Shown one piece after another: positions 11,621 through 25,829 of a DNA stretch of 64,000 nucleotides. Position numbers and translations under genes: made by a program. Position 1 is the stretch's first letter. Each line of letters starts with the position of its first letter. Below the pieces are notes generated by a model that was not told the DNA's origin, searched no databases, and saw nothing but the letters and a program-made list of their open reading frames with translations. The DNA comes from Elysia crispata (taxonomy: Eukaryota > Mollusca > Gastropoda > Plakobranchidae): contig JAWDGP010005803.1 of assembly GCA_033675545.1 (NCBI GenBank), positions 347,501 through 411,500 on the forward strand. The letters run 5' to 3'.

Positions 11621-12390
11621 GATCTTGAGTAAATTCCATAATGGTTTAAAAAAATTATTCAAAAACTCTTTATCATTGCTGAGGATATGAAACTTGTTAA
11701 ATCAGAAAGAGAAATGATATTTGAAAACCATTGAAGAAGAAAAAATGATTTCTATGGGGCCGTTTGCCAGTAATTGTATAATTAAGTGAACACAATAGAA
11801 GTATAATGGTAGAGCCGATCTTGAGTGTGTTCCATAATGGTGTAAACAAAAATTATTTAAAAATTCTCTATTGTTGCTGAGGATAAGAAACCTGTTAAAT
11901 CAGAAAGAGAAATGACATTTGAAAACAGTTGAAGAAGAAAAAATGATTTGTATGGGGCCGTTTGCCAGTAATTTCTTATGTGAACACAATAGAAGTATAA
12001 TGGTAGAGCCGATCTTGAGTATGTTCCATAATGGTTTAAAAAAAAAATATTTAAAAATTCTCTATTGTTGCTGAGGATAAGAAACCTGTTAAATCAGAAA
12101 GAGAAATGATATTTGAAAACAGTTGAAGAAGAAAAAATGATTTCTATGGGGCCGTTTGTCAGTAATTGTCTTATGTGAACACAATAGAAGTATAATGGTA
12201 GAGCCGATCTTGAGTATGTTCCATAATGGTGTAAAAAAAATTATTTAAAAATTCTCTATTGTTCCTGAGGATAAGAAACCTGTAAAATCAGAAAGAGAAA
12301 TAATATTAGAAAACCGTTGAAGAAGAAAAAATGATTTCTGTGGAGCCGTTTGTCTGTAATTGTCTTAATTAAGTTGACACAATGGAAGCA
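11621..12390 (+). repeat. Tandem array, four copies of about 195 bp
   Basis: The landmark GATCTTGAGT recurs at 11621, 11817, 12011 and 12206, spaced 196, 194 and 195 bp. Each unit contains TGCTGAGGATA (varied), AAATCAGAAAGAGAAAT, GGGGCCGTTTG and ATAGAAGTATAATGGTAGAG (the unit end). The outer copies are more diverged than the inner ones. The array starts about 200 bp beyond the right end of transposon copy A. It has no open frame and looks like a short satellite. Confidence 0.9.
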
Positions 12391-13810
12391 AGTTTATAAA
12401 ACTTAATTAACAAACTAAGTGAGCAAAACGAAGCTCTAATATAAAACCTTTTAACGATAAAAACACGGGAATTTCACAAAAGTCACAAGACCGAGTTTAT
12501 AAATCGAAAGTCAAGAGGAAACCAGTCTAGCTCGTTAAAAAATTTGACCATAGCTTGTTAAACAAAGACAAACTTTATTACACATCAAAGTGCAGTGCGC
12601 AAAATATCAGGCGCACTGGCTTACCCTGCCTAGCAGCGTCAGCAGAGCGTATCTGACAGTGATTGATTCACTGAAGACGGTCCTTGGTAAGGAGATATGA
12701 GGGCAACCAGGCCTAAACTAAACTATCGCTGAGAGCCGATTTTGGTAAGCCTTGCCCTGCTCAGCTTAAAAAAGTTTAAACATATGTAGGGCATAAAACT
12801 TATTATATATATAATTGTATATATATATGTACCCAACAGACTGTACAGCCTTAGGACATGATGTATGCCTAAGTCCAGAAAAACTTAGGATGCGCCTTTG
12901 ATTTGTAAACACAAGTCCCTAGTATGTTGAATAAAGCTCTACTTGCAAAAACATAATTCTTAGATTCTAAAACAATGAATAGGTTGTTCAGTTGGACCTC
13001 TGAAAAGAAAGGCTCTTCTTACCGACTTGCCTAGAATCTAGCTGAGTAAATTGGACTGATCTAGATCTCAAATTGAGTCGAAAAGATTTTACAATAGTAG
13101 ATCTAATCTAGCTCTAGATCTAGATCTAGGTGACAGTAGGCCTATATATTAATAAAGTGTATTTCAAATGAAGGCACATAGCCTATCATATGTTTATGTG
13201 TTTTTTTAATGAAGATCCCGAGTATATTAAACTAGATCTATACCGAAGCTACCTAGAGGGTCAAAGACTCTAGATCTAGATCTGCTAATCTGTCTAGTCT
13301 TTGAAATCATGAACATGTTTTTTTTTAAAAATCTCAGCTTTGGTGGTGGGGCAGGGGGATTGGGGGAAAAACACTACACAACAAAATCAAGAGTAATCTC
13401 GATTGAATTACATTGATGCTTGGTCTGGGTGGAATTATAATCTGGATCTAGATTTAAATTTCGGTTAAAAAGTGTGAAAGGTTTAGATCTCTAGTCTCAG
13501 TCTTACTTTACTATAGGCTTGGTCCAAGTCTAGATCTAATACCAAAACAAGAACTCAGGAAGTAGGTTTCATATTGTCAACCACCATCATGGAACTATAA
13601 ATAACTTCATACCTCCTTTACCACCATCAACAAAGATGACCGGTGTCGCTTTTTCTTAACACTCTATTCTATCATTTGTTTTGTTTTGGGTTTTTGTTTT
13701 TTTGTTTTTTGTTGTTTTTTGGCCTATGAGAGTGTATTCTTTTCTCTCTTTTTTTCTTTAACTTTTGTTAAGATTCCGTTGGCATTGGTGAGCTAGTAGT
13801 AACAGCGGGC
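12391..13810. other. Intergenic sequence with clustered TCTAGATC words
   Basis: Several runs of alternating CTAG/GATC words lie at about 13060-13280 and 13440-13540, for example TCTAGATCTAGATCTAGG near 13111. Otherwise AT-rich without coding signal. Confidence 0.5.
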
Positions 13811-13979
<169 letters not shown>

Positions 13980-14794
13980 AACTCAGCAGTTGCAGTAGTA
14001 GCTGCCGAAGTTGTAATATCAGCAGAAGCAGTATTAGAATACGTTGTAGTAGTACCGGTATTAGAAGTAGCAGCAGCCGCCAGCAGAAGGTGTTGTATTA
14101 ATGGTGGCAGAAGTAGTAGTACATGTCATTATAGTAATGATGGTTGTAGTAGAAGCGGTAGAAAATATTGTGTTGTGATAGAAGTATCTGTAGTAATAAC
14201 ATTAGTATTGGTAGAATAAGAAGAAGGTGGAAAAAAAGGAAGAAAAAGAGAGCGAGAAGGATGAGCTTGGACATGAGGAGGATGAGGAATAATTAGGGAA
14301 ATATATGAGTACAATAATTATAGGATTAGAAATGCTATGATGAACGTACAAGAAAGAATTCATATTTGATATTTTAGCTCTTTTTCCGATAAAAAAATTT
14401 CTTTTAAATGAAAACGTTTAATTACGACATCTCGTTGTCACGTGCAGATTAGTATAGAACTCTAGATCTACGCCAACTATAAATTTGTTTGTTTTGTTTT
14501 TACAACATGGGGAACACAATAATTATATTCTTACTCGCCACAATAATCTCAGAGGTATTTAGAACAATGAGTTGTACATCTGTGAATGGAGCAAATCTTT
14601 GTGAACGAAACTTTCTGGTCCTTGACATTGTAAGATGCGGGTCTGTTTCAAGTAAAACTTTTTGAATCGAGTTGTTTATGATGGGTCCACAAGCTCGACA
14701 TCGTAGTTTTGTAAGAAATATTTTCAACGGTGATTGTATTGGCAGAAGACAAACGTGATTGCCTTCATTCAAATAATGGGCTAATTTTGAGAAT

Positions 14795-14966
14795 GTCATT
14801 CTAACAGTGTAAATGACTGTCTCATAAAAGATAAAATCCACTATCTCATTGTTGATAAAGTCATTCTAACAATGAAATTGACTATCTCATTATTGCTAAA
14901 GTCATTCTAAAAGTGTAAATGACTATCTTGTAAATGATAAAGTCAATCAAACAATGTAAATGACTT
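14795..14966 (+). repeat. Tandem repeat with 41-bp period (four copies)
   Basis: GTCATTCTAA-type starts lie at 14795, 14860, 14901 and 14942, giving spacings of 65, 41 and 41. The core is AGTGTAAATGACTATCT followed by a GATAAA-like end. The copies are imperfect. Confidence 0.8.
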
Positions 14967-14999
14967 TTTATGAACAATTCGTAGTGTGAGCACAAAATG

Positions 15000-15090
15000 C
15001 AGTGCGGACGTGACCCAGTGGCTTACAGATGCTCAAAGACATAGCTGTGGGTTCTTATTACAGGTGGTCTGTCTTCTATATCTTTTTCGA
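15000..15090 (+). mobile_element. Possible tRNA-derived SINE head
   Basis: GTGACCCAGTGGCTTACAG resembles an A-box region, and GCTGTGGGTTCTTATTACAG about 30 bp later resembles a B box. Length and ends are undefined; weak call. Confidence 0.25.
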
Positions 15091-16211
15091 TTCCTCATTT
15101 ACTGCGGGCATAATATAATTTTTTTACGTTAATTTAATGAAGTCAATGTTCCCAATCCACAGCCTAATGTGGTAAATACAGGCTTAGAATAGATTCAAGA
15201 GGTCTAAGTAAGGCTCCCCCAGCACCGTCTGCCTCTGGACGTTGGTCAAGTTGACAGTTATTCGTTAGATGGTCTGATTTGAAGTTAGCTTGAGAGATAC
15301 TCCTTTTGTGTAATTTAAGAAGGGTCTACTACGTGTTGAACTTAATTCTCAAATTAGTGTGTAATGCTAAATTTGATTTGGGCGTGATTGGTGACTCCTA
15401 ATGGAAGATAGGAACATGTGATCAATTCTGGCATTGTCTTCAGATGTTTATGAATGATATAAAGTGTAGCTAAACTGATTCATTAGGCTTGCACACGCTG
15501 ACTCATGTCTGTAATGAATCATTGAGTACAAAGTTATGACTTAACTTTAGGACTTATTGACGAGAATGGGTGAAATTAAAGAAGTAATGAAAGAAATTAA
15601 GAGGCAATCAATAAATTATTCAGTAATTTGTAATACTATTGTTATTGGTTCTTAAATAAACCAAAGTTACCTTTCCCACATGTATTGCTGATAAAGTGCC
15701 TTTGCGAAACGAAAAACTTGACCCACATGCTCATTATCCACCAATTAAATAAAAAAGAAGTGTGTGAATATAACGAAACTGGTATTGATAAATTACCATT
15801 CGTCTAATAACGTAATAAGAGTAGAAAACATAATTTTATGGATATGACAAATTTACAACTGCAAACCATAACTGCTGCGCGCAATGTGCACAATTAAAAT
15901 GTTATTATTACTGGCAAACAAATGAACAATACGTACACTTACAGGTACCTGACTTGTCTTACTTGTTTGTTTGTCATACCTGGTAGTTTAGTTGGAATTC
16001 GTTAAGCTTACCATTAAAACAAAGCGAAATCTTGGCGTTGTCGGACAAATTACACTTTCATACACCCATACGCACACTAAATATTTCATTAATTTATCAT
16101 ACCGAACCTGTATAGAGGCAAACTGGCTCACAGATAAGTTTAGAATAGACAATTAAAGTTTATTACTCTAGTAGAGATACTAGTATTAGTGAAAAATGCT
16201 CTGTTATGAAT
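15091..16211. other. AT-rich intergenic sequence
   Basis: Nothing recognised between the possible SINE head and the LINE remnant. Confidence 0.45.
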
Positions 16212-17870
16212 ATCAATGCATTGGTTTTAGGGAGGATAGTTTCTCATTTACCATGCACATGATTGTGGCAAGTTCCTGAAGGACTCTATTTTGCCTCCAT
16301 GTGTATCGCCCCTGTGAGAGGGCAATTTTGCAAGAGCTCAAGACATGCTCTGTGGTCTGTCTGCCTTGGCATAGCGGAAAAGTGGGGTCCTCTTTCTTGC
16401 CCCACCGTACCAGATTTGCGTTGGAGGGCATGAGATCGTACACTGATCTGATGAGAAAGCTGATCCGAAGTGGCGTTATGTGCCAGATGTCATTCCGTGT
16501 GATGGATTTCTGCTGGGCATTATCCCAATTGGCCCAGTGTCCCTGTTGCGGTTGCTGAACTGCTTTCTGGACCCTTCTAGAATCTTCAATGAGCCGTATC
16601 TCATTGATGACCATGTATCTTTTATCTTTCCCTTCTGCATTTGACCACCGCTTTGCTGTAGATGATTCCAGCCCTTTGCGGTCAGTTTGAGTTTCTCCAA
16701 TCACTTCTTTAATCTAAAGGTACTCTTTGGCTTCGTCTACGGCTTCGACAACTTTGTCTTTCATACCCGTCTTTATGGATACTGTCTTCATAACGGGTCC
16801 AGAACAGTCGCTTATCTGTAAGACCCAAATGTACCCCTAACCACCTCCTGATGAACTTGTTGCAGATTTCAAAGCAGAAGTGGCCAGAGGAGCTTCAGGA
16901 TAAGCATGAACTGTAGGAACTACACTTTGAATTTATCCCGAAGGCCACATCTACTGATGGCCTTCGGTAGCAAGTTCTACCGTTTCTAGTCCTCATTTGG
17001 TATCTTTCATGGATGAATCGTACCATCTCCCATGGCTCTTAACTAGTTTCTTGACTGATCGCTGGTATCTGCTGATTGGATACTGTGAATGTCGTCGTCG
17101 CATCTATCTTACTTTTTCTTCATTTGAGGAGATTATGGTGGTATCATTCATGAATGCTTTCAAAGGGGGGCATGTAGCAATCACCACATTGACTTGCTGG
17201 GCCTGCGCTTCCTTGTTTTGCAAGCCATGACGAACAGGATTGGGGATATGGCACAGCCCATGGAAATTCCAATTTCCAAGTTGATCCTGTCTGTGGTGTA
17301 CAGGTCTATTAGTGGAAAGCCTCATCCGAAAACGGCTGAAATAGTCATCCAGCATTACTTGTATATCCTTCGGGACATGGTACATCTTTAAGACTAACTG
17401 AATCATTTGTCAGATCTAACCAAATGACGTGGAGATTAAGTTTCTCGGATTTAGCCCTTTGAATAGCTTCCCAGATCGTCGTTGCATGTTCTAAGCATCT
17501 AGAAAACTGCGGGGGATGCCTCTTTTCTGGAACGATGAATTTATTTAGGCCTACCATTTTCTCAGTGAGTCATATTGTTTAGCGGGATGCCATGCCTGAG
17601 AAAAATATCTTTCCTTCTACATTCAACAGCGAGATTGGTCGAAACTGATTTATTTCAGTCGTGTTTTGCTCCTTGGGGATATAAACTCCATCAACAGCCA
17701 TTCACTTCTCACTGATCTTGAGGTTGCTCCATGCTCCTCGAAGAAGTTTGTGCAATCGCTTTAGAAAATTTGGATATCTTTTTATTGGGTAGAAAAGGCA
17801 CACCATTGGGCTCTGGAGCCGACTTGGCTCTTGCTTTTTGCCCTACTGCATTGATTTCGTTCAAACTTGG
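16212..17870 (-). mobile_element. Decayed non-LTR retrotransposon (LINE), 3' part
   Basis: Read on the minus strand, broken frames give, in order, a reverse-transcriptase finger block (NQFRPISLLNVEGKIFF), SRCLEHATTIWEAIQRAKSE, a motif A-like HVIWLDLTND, and a C-terminal region with WHITPLRISFLIRSVYDLMP and FPLCQGRQTTEHVLSSC. The last resembles the CCHC finger found after the RT in several LINE clades, with the first Cys replaced by Phe. The longest open piece is 163 codons (16213-16704). Several stops and frame changes and a missing catalytic YADD block show that it is dead. The clade is not assigned. Confidence 0.75.
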
Positions 17871-17981
17871 TGGTTTGTTATTGAACTCTGTATTCTGATG
17901 TCATGTAGGATCCAACATGTGATCTCTCCGTAGATCGCCGTAAAGGAGCGCGCTTGCATCTGACCCTATATTTTTGTCACA

Positions 17982-17998
17982 CCCCCCCCCCCCCCCCC
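17982..17998. repeat. Poly(C) tract
   Basis: Seventeen consecutive C on the + strand; likely unstable and sensitive to assembly error. Confidence 0.9.
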
Positions 17999-18952
17999 AA
18001 ACACCATATAGGCGCATCAGCATAATTGTAGCCACTGTACGGCTGCACTTTTTTTTTGCCCACTTTTTTCTAAAACTGTCATCGAACAATAAATCGAAAT
18101 GAGATGATCAGTCGCAAACACATAGCTCGTCACAACAGAACGGAGCGATTTTGTACTGATTTGCTAAAGGGTAAGATGGATTTCAGTTCGTTTGAACGTC
18201 CAACCGAGGCATTAGTGCGACCAAATAGAGAAATCGTACGAGGTTACGCGCTGCCCGGGGCAGTGAAATGAAAAGAATGCTTTTATGAAAACAATTGCGT
18301 CTCAGTCAAGCAAAGCTGTAACTGGACTCGCAGGACCCTAAGTATATTCTTTTCAACGCTGTTCAAAATCAAAGCTGTCATTTCAGTTTGCATCGAGTCA
18401 AGCAGTTGATTTTTCGTTGAAATCGTCTGTCCCCAAGAAACATATACACTGTATCAATTCTAATATTGCTATTTCCAGTTTATCTGTTTCTTTGTTATTT
18501 CGTTTGTTTCCATGTTTCTCTTGTTTGTTTTGCATATATATATATTACACACACAGACACATATATGCGCTTGAAAAAGATGTTTTTTTCGTGTTATTTT
18601 ACGTATCAAGGGCAATTTCTGGCTAGAATGAAGAATAAACATCTTATTTAAGCTTTTATCCTAAATTAAAAGATTATTGCAACGTTTTTCGCTTTAAGTG
18701 TATCCAAAATATGATTATTTTTAGAGTAAAATATCAATAACTTCGTTTAAATATTGCATAATCAATCAAGGGCAATAACTCTGTCAATAATGAAGTACTT
18801 ATATAAAAAAGTATATGATATCTTCAACAAAGATCTATACTACAACTTTGCTTCTTTGAGTTATATAGAAATGTCTATAACTTTCAAGATAGAGGCATGC
18901 CATATGGGCGTAAAATCATGATAGATCAAAGCTACCTATATTTGGCAATGGG

Positions 18953-18953
<1 letters not shown>

Positions 18954-19007
<54 letters not shown>
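18954..19007. repeat. (AT)n microsatellite
   Basis: About 54 bp of pure AT, followed about 50 bp later by a 21-base T run. Confidence 0.95.
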
Positions 19008-19010
<3 letters not shown>

Positions 19011-19239
19011 TGAAGCCGAGTTTTTTCTATTGAAACAGTCTCATTTAGCTCTTAATTTTTTTTTTTTTTTTTTTTTGCGGTTACACACCCCTCCATTAAA
19101 AAATGGCACGTGTATTTTTCTGTCTGAGCCGTCTGTCTGTTATACTAGAAGTCGCTTCTTTGGATGAATTATACTATAGGCCAGTGCCAGTTGCACCAAG
19201 TGACCAAGTCTTCTTCACACCAGGCCATACTTTGCACCG

Positions 19240-19570
<331 letters not shown>

Positions 19571-21631
19571 AGATATTATACATACCTCATAATTACGGAG
19601 AAAGAGCCCTACCTCACTGCCTCACAAGAAATCTACACAGGATCATGCTCTTGACCTAGAAATGAATGTATTCGATTTATGGTTCAATGAATGCACTCCC
19701 CTCACGTTAGAAGAAGATGATGAAATCAAATGACATACCGAGTACCATACTAAAACCATAAACTAGGTTAATTTACCTATTGAAATAAAATAATTACGTC
19801 ATCCAACTCGTTCACCAAGGTAACCTGACCTGGTTGTCTTCTCGAAGTTTGATGAGATAAAAATCAAGTGAAAAAGAGGAAAAGAAGGCGGCAACCGGTG
19901 AGAAGGAGGAAAAAAAGAAAAAAAAGAAAGACAGATGAAGAAATAGTAGCAGCGTCAAGAACCAAAATTCGGCACATGGAGAAGTATTAACACAGAAGTT
20001 TGAATATTACAATCCTAGGGAGTGGTATATATAGATCTACATTTTTTTCGAACACCAAAATTAGACAAAAAGAACTATTGTTCTTTTACTCATAATCTTT
20101 TTACTTTTCAGTTCCAACTCATTCTACATTCGCCCATTACTTTAATATTAACTCCACACTCTCACCATACTTGTAAACAAAATTTTATATACACACATAC
20201 ACCCATTGCCTTCAAAAGTAGGCCATTGATCGTTGCGAGGCTAAAGAATGATGTAACATTGCACAAAATAGTCTGGAGCTAGATCTAGTCCTCGCTCTCA
20301 AGGAAGGCGGAAGCTTATTTTAATTGTTTGTTTTTCTTTATTTTAACCATCATAACTTAGTTTTGGGACACAGTAGACGCTATATATATGACCTTGCAAT
20401 CTGACGCAAATTTTAAAGCAAAGAGGGATTGTTTTTATCTAGGCTGAGCTTAAATATTTGATGTGGCGCGTAGGGCTGCACCTGGGAGGAGCAGAAAACA
20501 TCGTGTTTTTTCCTGTGCGTAGGATTTAGTCTAGACTCCAGCTCGCTGATGTGCCATGAATGGCAGTGTGTCACCGTGTCTAGATTTTCTGTATTCTATG
20601 GCTGCAGTGTCAGTAAAAGCTTAAGCGCACACACAGAGGCGGGAGAGAGCCACGTGGGACAGGAATGGCTGTGATGACAGATGTGTCATTAGTACTGTTA
20701 ATGTTAGTGTAAAATATATTGACGTTCTACACTTCTAAAAATTAACTTCGGTATTTTATGTTAACTTGTAGCTTCATCACTTAAATCGCAGGCCTGTTTT
20801 ACGCAGTGGTAAAGACAAGACGTCGCATAGAGATAAGAGTAACTGACTAGAGTGTGAGTCGCGGCTACTTGCGAATCTTATCTCGAAGACGGTGAGTGAT
20901 ATTATAATTACACTGTAGACATCGGCCAGATTACTAAATCTAAGTAAATCTAACCGGAAGATGTGAGCTTTGAATAGGTCTCGATGATTAGTTTTCATTA
21001 TGATTGCTGTCTCTGTGTCAGCCTAACGGAGACTGATTTATTTAGAAATTCCTGTAGTCACTGGTTATAGGCTGGATCCCCATTCATAAAGCTTAAGTAT
21101 CTGCCTAGAGCTTTTTGTCTTATCTATAGAATTGTTTAGTTACATGTAGTAGGCCTCTAGGTTTGTGATTGTCCCTCTTTCTCAAGCTTTTAGTAGCTAA
21201 TTAAAAGTAGCTTCAATGACCACATTAAGATTAAATGAACTCACATTAGAGCAAGTGACTACAACCTCAAGCTCTGCTTATAAAACGTATTGAGTTTGTC
21301 ATAATTCGTTTAGTGTAATCAATTTTAATTGATGCAATTATTATGTCCTATGCCTAAAGCCAGTTCTGCTTGCTCGATTTCTCGTTGTAGAGAGCTGCAC
21401 CATTTAGTCAATAAACTGCGTAGTTCGGCTGACATTTACACGCACTTTTTTTTTTTTTTTAAATTTTATTTAGGATCTTCGAAGCGAATATATGATTTAG
21501 GCCATTATGGCTTGAAAATAAAACAAATCGAAAGAAAAAAAAAGAAAAACACGTTCGGACTTTATCTTTAGCATATAAGGACAGACTAGATTGTAGATTT
21601 AACTGTGCTGTTCCAAACCATAAAAAAAAGT

Positions 21632-21635
<4 letters not shown>

Positions 21636-21721
<86 letters not shown>
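21636..21721. repeat. (GA)n microsatellite
   Basis: About 85 bp of pure GA. Confidence 0.95.
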
Positions 21722-21722
<1 letters not shown>

Positions 21723-23823
21723 AATGATGTTTAAAAAAAAACATTATATGCACATAATTATGCTCTGTAGCTGTCTTTAACAAGTGAGGAACGCAGTAGA
21801 AACAAGTGGCGCTAGAAGGAAAAATGGCCCTTGGGCTTTGAGTTTACTCCGGCAGATCAGGAATGGAATGCAGCCCTGAGTGAGACCCGAAGTTTATTTA
21901 ATTTATTGATGTGGTTCACGACATGGATCGAATCCATGCTCAGAAACATAAACTTATGTCGTTCTACGTGATCCACAGCGTCATGACATGGATCAGGGCA
22001 CGATGTTATCAGCTCTCTCAAACTCTCTGAACCAACTTGTGGCCCCAGTTCCTGGTGACAAAAAAAAAAAAAACAAAAAAAAACAAAAAAACAAAAACCC
22101 CTGCACTTCTTTAGCAGGACTTGTTCAGAGGAAGATAAAAGGCCTCTCGTGAGTCTTGAGAGGAACCATCCCAACTCTAGTGGTCTCAGTCGGGAGCTTT
22201 TATCAACACATGCTGATAGTACCTGTCCACACCTTAGTGACTGGAGAAATCGTGTTACGAGCCTTCGCCGTAAGGACACAGTACCCCTGCCTAGCTTCAG
22301 TATTGTAGCCCAGGACCCCCTCTATTCCAAGTTGGAAACTTAACTTAAGGCTTGCAATACCGTTTATGTTTTTAATATATCCACAGAGCTGAGATCAGAC
22401 TGCATCCAATATCAAATAAGATATACATGTCAATCAAGTAGGTGATCCTGTCATAATTATATTGTGGCATTAATTTTGTGCGATCTACAGAAGTACACCA
22501 CCTAAGCGTGGGCTTGACAAACTCTGTTTGAAGGAAGTCGTGAGAGTAGGGCCTGTCCCTCTTCGCTCTACCCTGATAGAATGGGCTGGCTTATTTTGCT
22601 TAAAAATTTTACGATCATTTCGCGTTAGATGGGAGCATTTGCCGCACCCAATGAGTTCGTATGTATTGAATGTATAATCCAAGTTTCGAGTCTACGATAA
22701 TTCTCCGAGACCAAAAAGTACTCTGATTTTTCATTGTTTCGAATCAAACTGTGCGGTATAAGGATATGGCGCATCATATGCGGGGATGATGGTGCTTGCA
22801 GCGGTAGCCGTGAGGAAAAACAAAACAAAGCAAGTTCAACCTAGAAAGTCCTTAACTGGTATTTCAATGAGTAAAATCGATTAGGCCTATAGTCGGCCAA
22901 ATAAAAACAGTGCGTATATAATACTCAATAGAGGAGGTGCTTAAGAAAAGAAAATTGTTAGTCCAGTTCTTATATTTATATAAGTATAAATAATACGTTC
23001 TTATCTGTAAAAGTAAACTGTAATATGCTTTTTAAAACGGATTATAAAATGACCATTTACAGTTTAATCAGTTGCGATAAAAAGCTTGTAATACAACTAG
23101 GTTAGCAACCATTTTATTTATGCAGTTCAAAACAAATTTCCAGTTTTAATTTTAGAAAGAAAAAAAAAGTGCGCTCCTTCATATCGTGCAAAGATCAGCT
23201 ATGCGTTCGCTAGCTACGTCACATTGCAATACGTGTCGAGGGTTCTCACGTGGTGTAAATTTGTCTCCCACATGTAAGCTAAGCTGTGTGAGGGAGATTT
23301 TAGTGGGCTCTTACTTAGGTCTTCTACGAGATTTTTGTCTAAGCAACATCTCAGGAGGAAAAAAAAAAAAGAAGACATGGTAAAAAAACACCTGAGTAGC
23401 GTGAAGTTTCTTTTTTTTTTCCCCGCCATGTTCATAACATTTTGGTGTGAGGTGCATGAATTTATTCAGATTTGGCCCGTGTAAAACTATCAATGTTTTT
23501 TGTGTGCACTAGACTTGCATTCATGCAAACTGCATTCTCTCCTGGAGCGGCCTGCTGGCAAATACCGAGTCAGAGTCTAGCTTTCGTGCAGGATGAAGCG
23601 TGCCACTGCCAGTTGAACTGGTACAGTGGAAGCAGCTGCTGATCAATACATGTACTGTAGTTTTCACATGGTTGGCTGGTGCCTGCGGGATAGCTATTGC
23701 TCACGAAGACACCTCAATAAGTTCGAAACACAAATATTACTTAGGAGGTTGAGAAGGCTGAGTGAACTCTTAAACTCAAGGTCTGCCGAATCTTTTTATT
23801 TACTGTTTTTTTTTAATAGGAGG

Positions 23824-23940
<117 letters not shown>

Positions 23941-24225
23941 AATCTTTAAATGATGCATATTTATCTTATGATTACACGATAGGCGATATAATTTATCAAT
24001 TCAAACTCCAACTTCAAGAAAAGTAAAGGACGAATAAAAAAGCAATCTCTTCATTCCTTCATTGTCAGTGTGAAGGTAATTAAGTCGGACTTGTCCGCCC
24101 AGTTGAAAGGAACAGATCAACTGGGTGATAACAGAAAGTTGGATGAGCCGTTCAAACTGAGCTTGTACTTAGAACTGCCTAGCATTATTTCATTCCATTT
24201 CCTATTCTTTGACGTATATTGTGCG

Positions 24226-24226
<1 letters not shown>

Positions 24227-24270
<44 letters not shown>
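24227..24270. repeat. (CT)n microsatellite
   Basis: About 44 bp of CT followed by C- and T-rich tracts. Confidence 0.93.
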
Positions 24271-24272
<2 letters not shown>

Positions 24273-24660
24273 ACCCTCCCCCCCCTTTTTTTTTTTCATC
24301 ATCCCCCTCTCATCTTTCTTACACAGTCCCTACCCATAGGCTATTACCAAAAAGTCTCAACCTCACAGACTCTGGGAGTCTAGAGCTGTCGCGTAAGGAA
24401 GGAATGTGATTCAGAAGTAATTTCAGGCTTGACTGATTCGGAAAGGCCAGCAGACTTGCCCAGCATCAGCGGAATACACGTACTTGTCTGTCGAAGGCTT
24501 TACTGGACAGTCCTTTTACCCTCTTTGTTGAAACACATGTAGTACACTTTATACTAGTTTACTACTAAACCCACCAGCGCAACCTAGGACCATTCCCCAT
24601 CCTCTTTATTAAGGCCCTACTACAACTGGCGCTTCTACCACTTCTATAACATTTATTAGT

Positions 24661-24957
<297 letters not shown>

Positions 24958-25231
24958 CATGTAGTGCCCTGCCAGTTGGCGTTGGTGACCATGTCCCTCC
25001 ATGTTTCTTTGTCCTCATATTTATTTCACAATCAGGTCTATCCTTTTGTCTCCACGGGTTATGTTCCTAGCCTGTTTCGGATCTTTTTTCTGTGTCTATC
25101 TCTCGCTCTCTTTCTGTTCATCTTTCCAGTTGTAAGGATGTGTTTCAAACTATGTCTAGGCATGACATGACCCACTAACTCTGCTTGTTGTGTCGTGATT
25201 CTGTTGAGATTTAATTCTATTAGTTTATTAC

Positions 25232-25237
<6 letters not shown>

Positions 25238-25271
<34 letters not shown>
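25238..25271. repeat. (TAA)n microsatellite
   Basis: About 34 bp of TAA repeats upstream of the CPS gene. It could be the tail of a lost LINE or SINE, but nothing recognisable precedes it. Confidence 0.85.
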
Positions 25272-25274
<3 letters not shown>

Positions 25275-25709
25275 AATATTTATACTAAATATAGAAGAGG
25301 CAAACCACTGAAACTATTTTAATGAAATATTTAGAGAACTAATGTTCTAGGAATAAGGTATGCTCAGCTGCAGTTAGGTTTAGGCTTTGAGTGAAAAATT
25401 AATATGAAATTTGAACCATCGACTTAAAGATGCGTCAACACCCATCAAAGATGGCTGATACCGATGTGCCACTTCACTCCCTAAAAAGAGAGGGTAATTG
25501 CATTTCCTATTTAATTTGGCTGCTGTTGCTATTACAATATTGATTGTTTACGTGGGTATCTACCATTTGAAAAGAGAAATGATGCAGTCTTTTTGCATGG
25601 CATGACAGAGAGAAACAGAGTATTTCAACTTCTTGTACCATAGAATTTAAATTTTTAAATATCCTCCTCAGGGTAAATTACCAGGGAGCAGCATCTAAAT
25701 CAGACTATC

Positions 25710-25829
25710 ATGACTCTGTTGCGGTTACTCAATTCCTCTTCTAAGCTAAAGGCTCAGTCAAGTGCGTGTGTGACACAGCACAAATTCTGGCAGACAAGAT
25801 CCTCAAGACACCAGAGTCAGGACTCCAAG
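25710..25829 (+). CDS. CPS1: CPS exon 1: start codon and mitochondrial presequence
   Basis: Forty codons from the first ATG to a GT donor. The peptide is rich in Ser, Arg, Lys and Gln and almost lacks acidic residues (one Asp near the end), starts [14 protein letters not shown], and could form an amphipathic helix. This is what is expected of a matrix-targeting presequence in CPS I/III. The ATG is chosen because it is the first in the open exon and the exon joins exon 2 in phase 0, just before the conserved small-subunit start. A CAG about 40 bases upstream could be an acceptor, so an earlier non-coding exon is possible. No core promoter was recognised. Confidence 0.85.

Noticed and set aside
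25385-25480. tRNA- or SINE-like stretch (also about 41337-41440)
   Set aside because: Some shared words, but no convincing A and B boxes and no fold of a tRNA; left uncalled.
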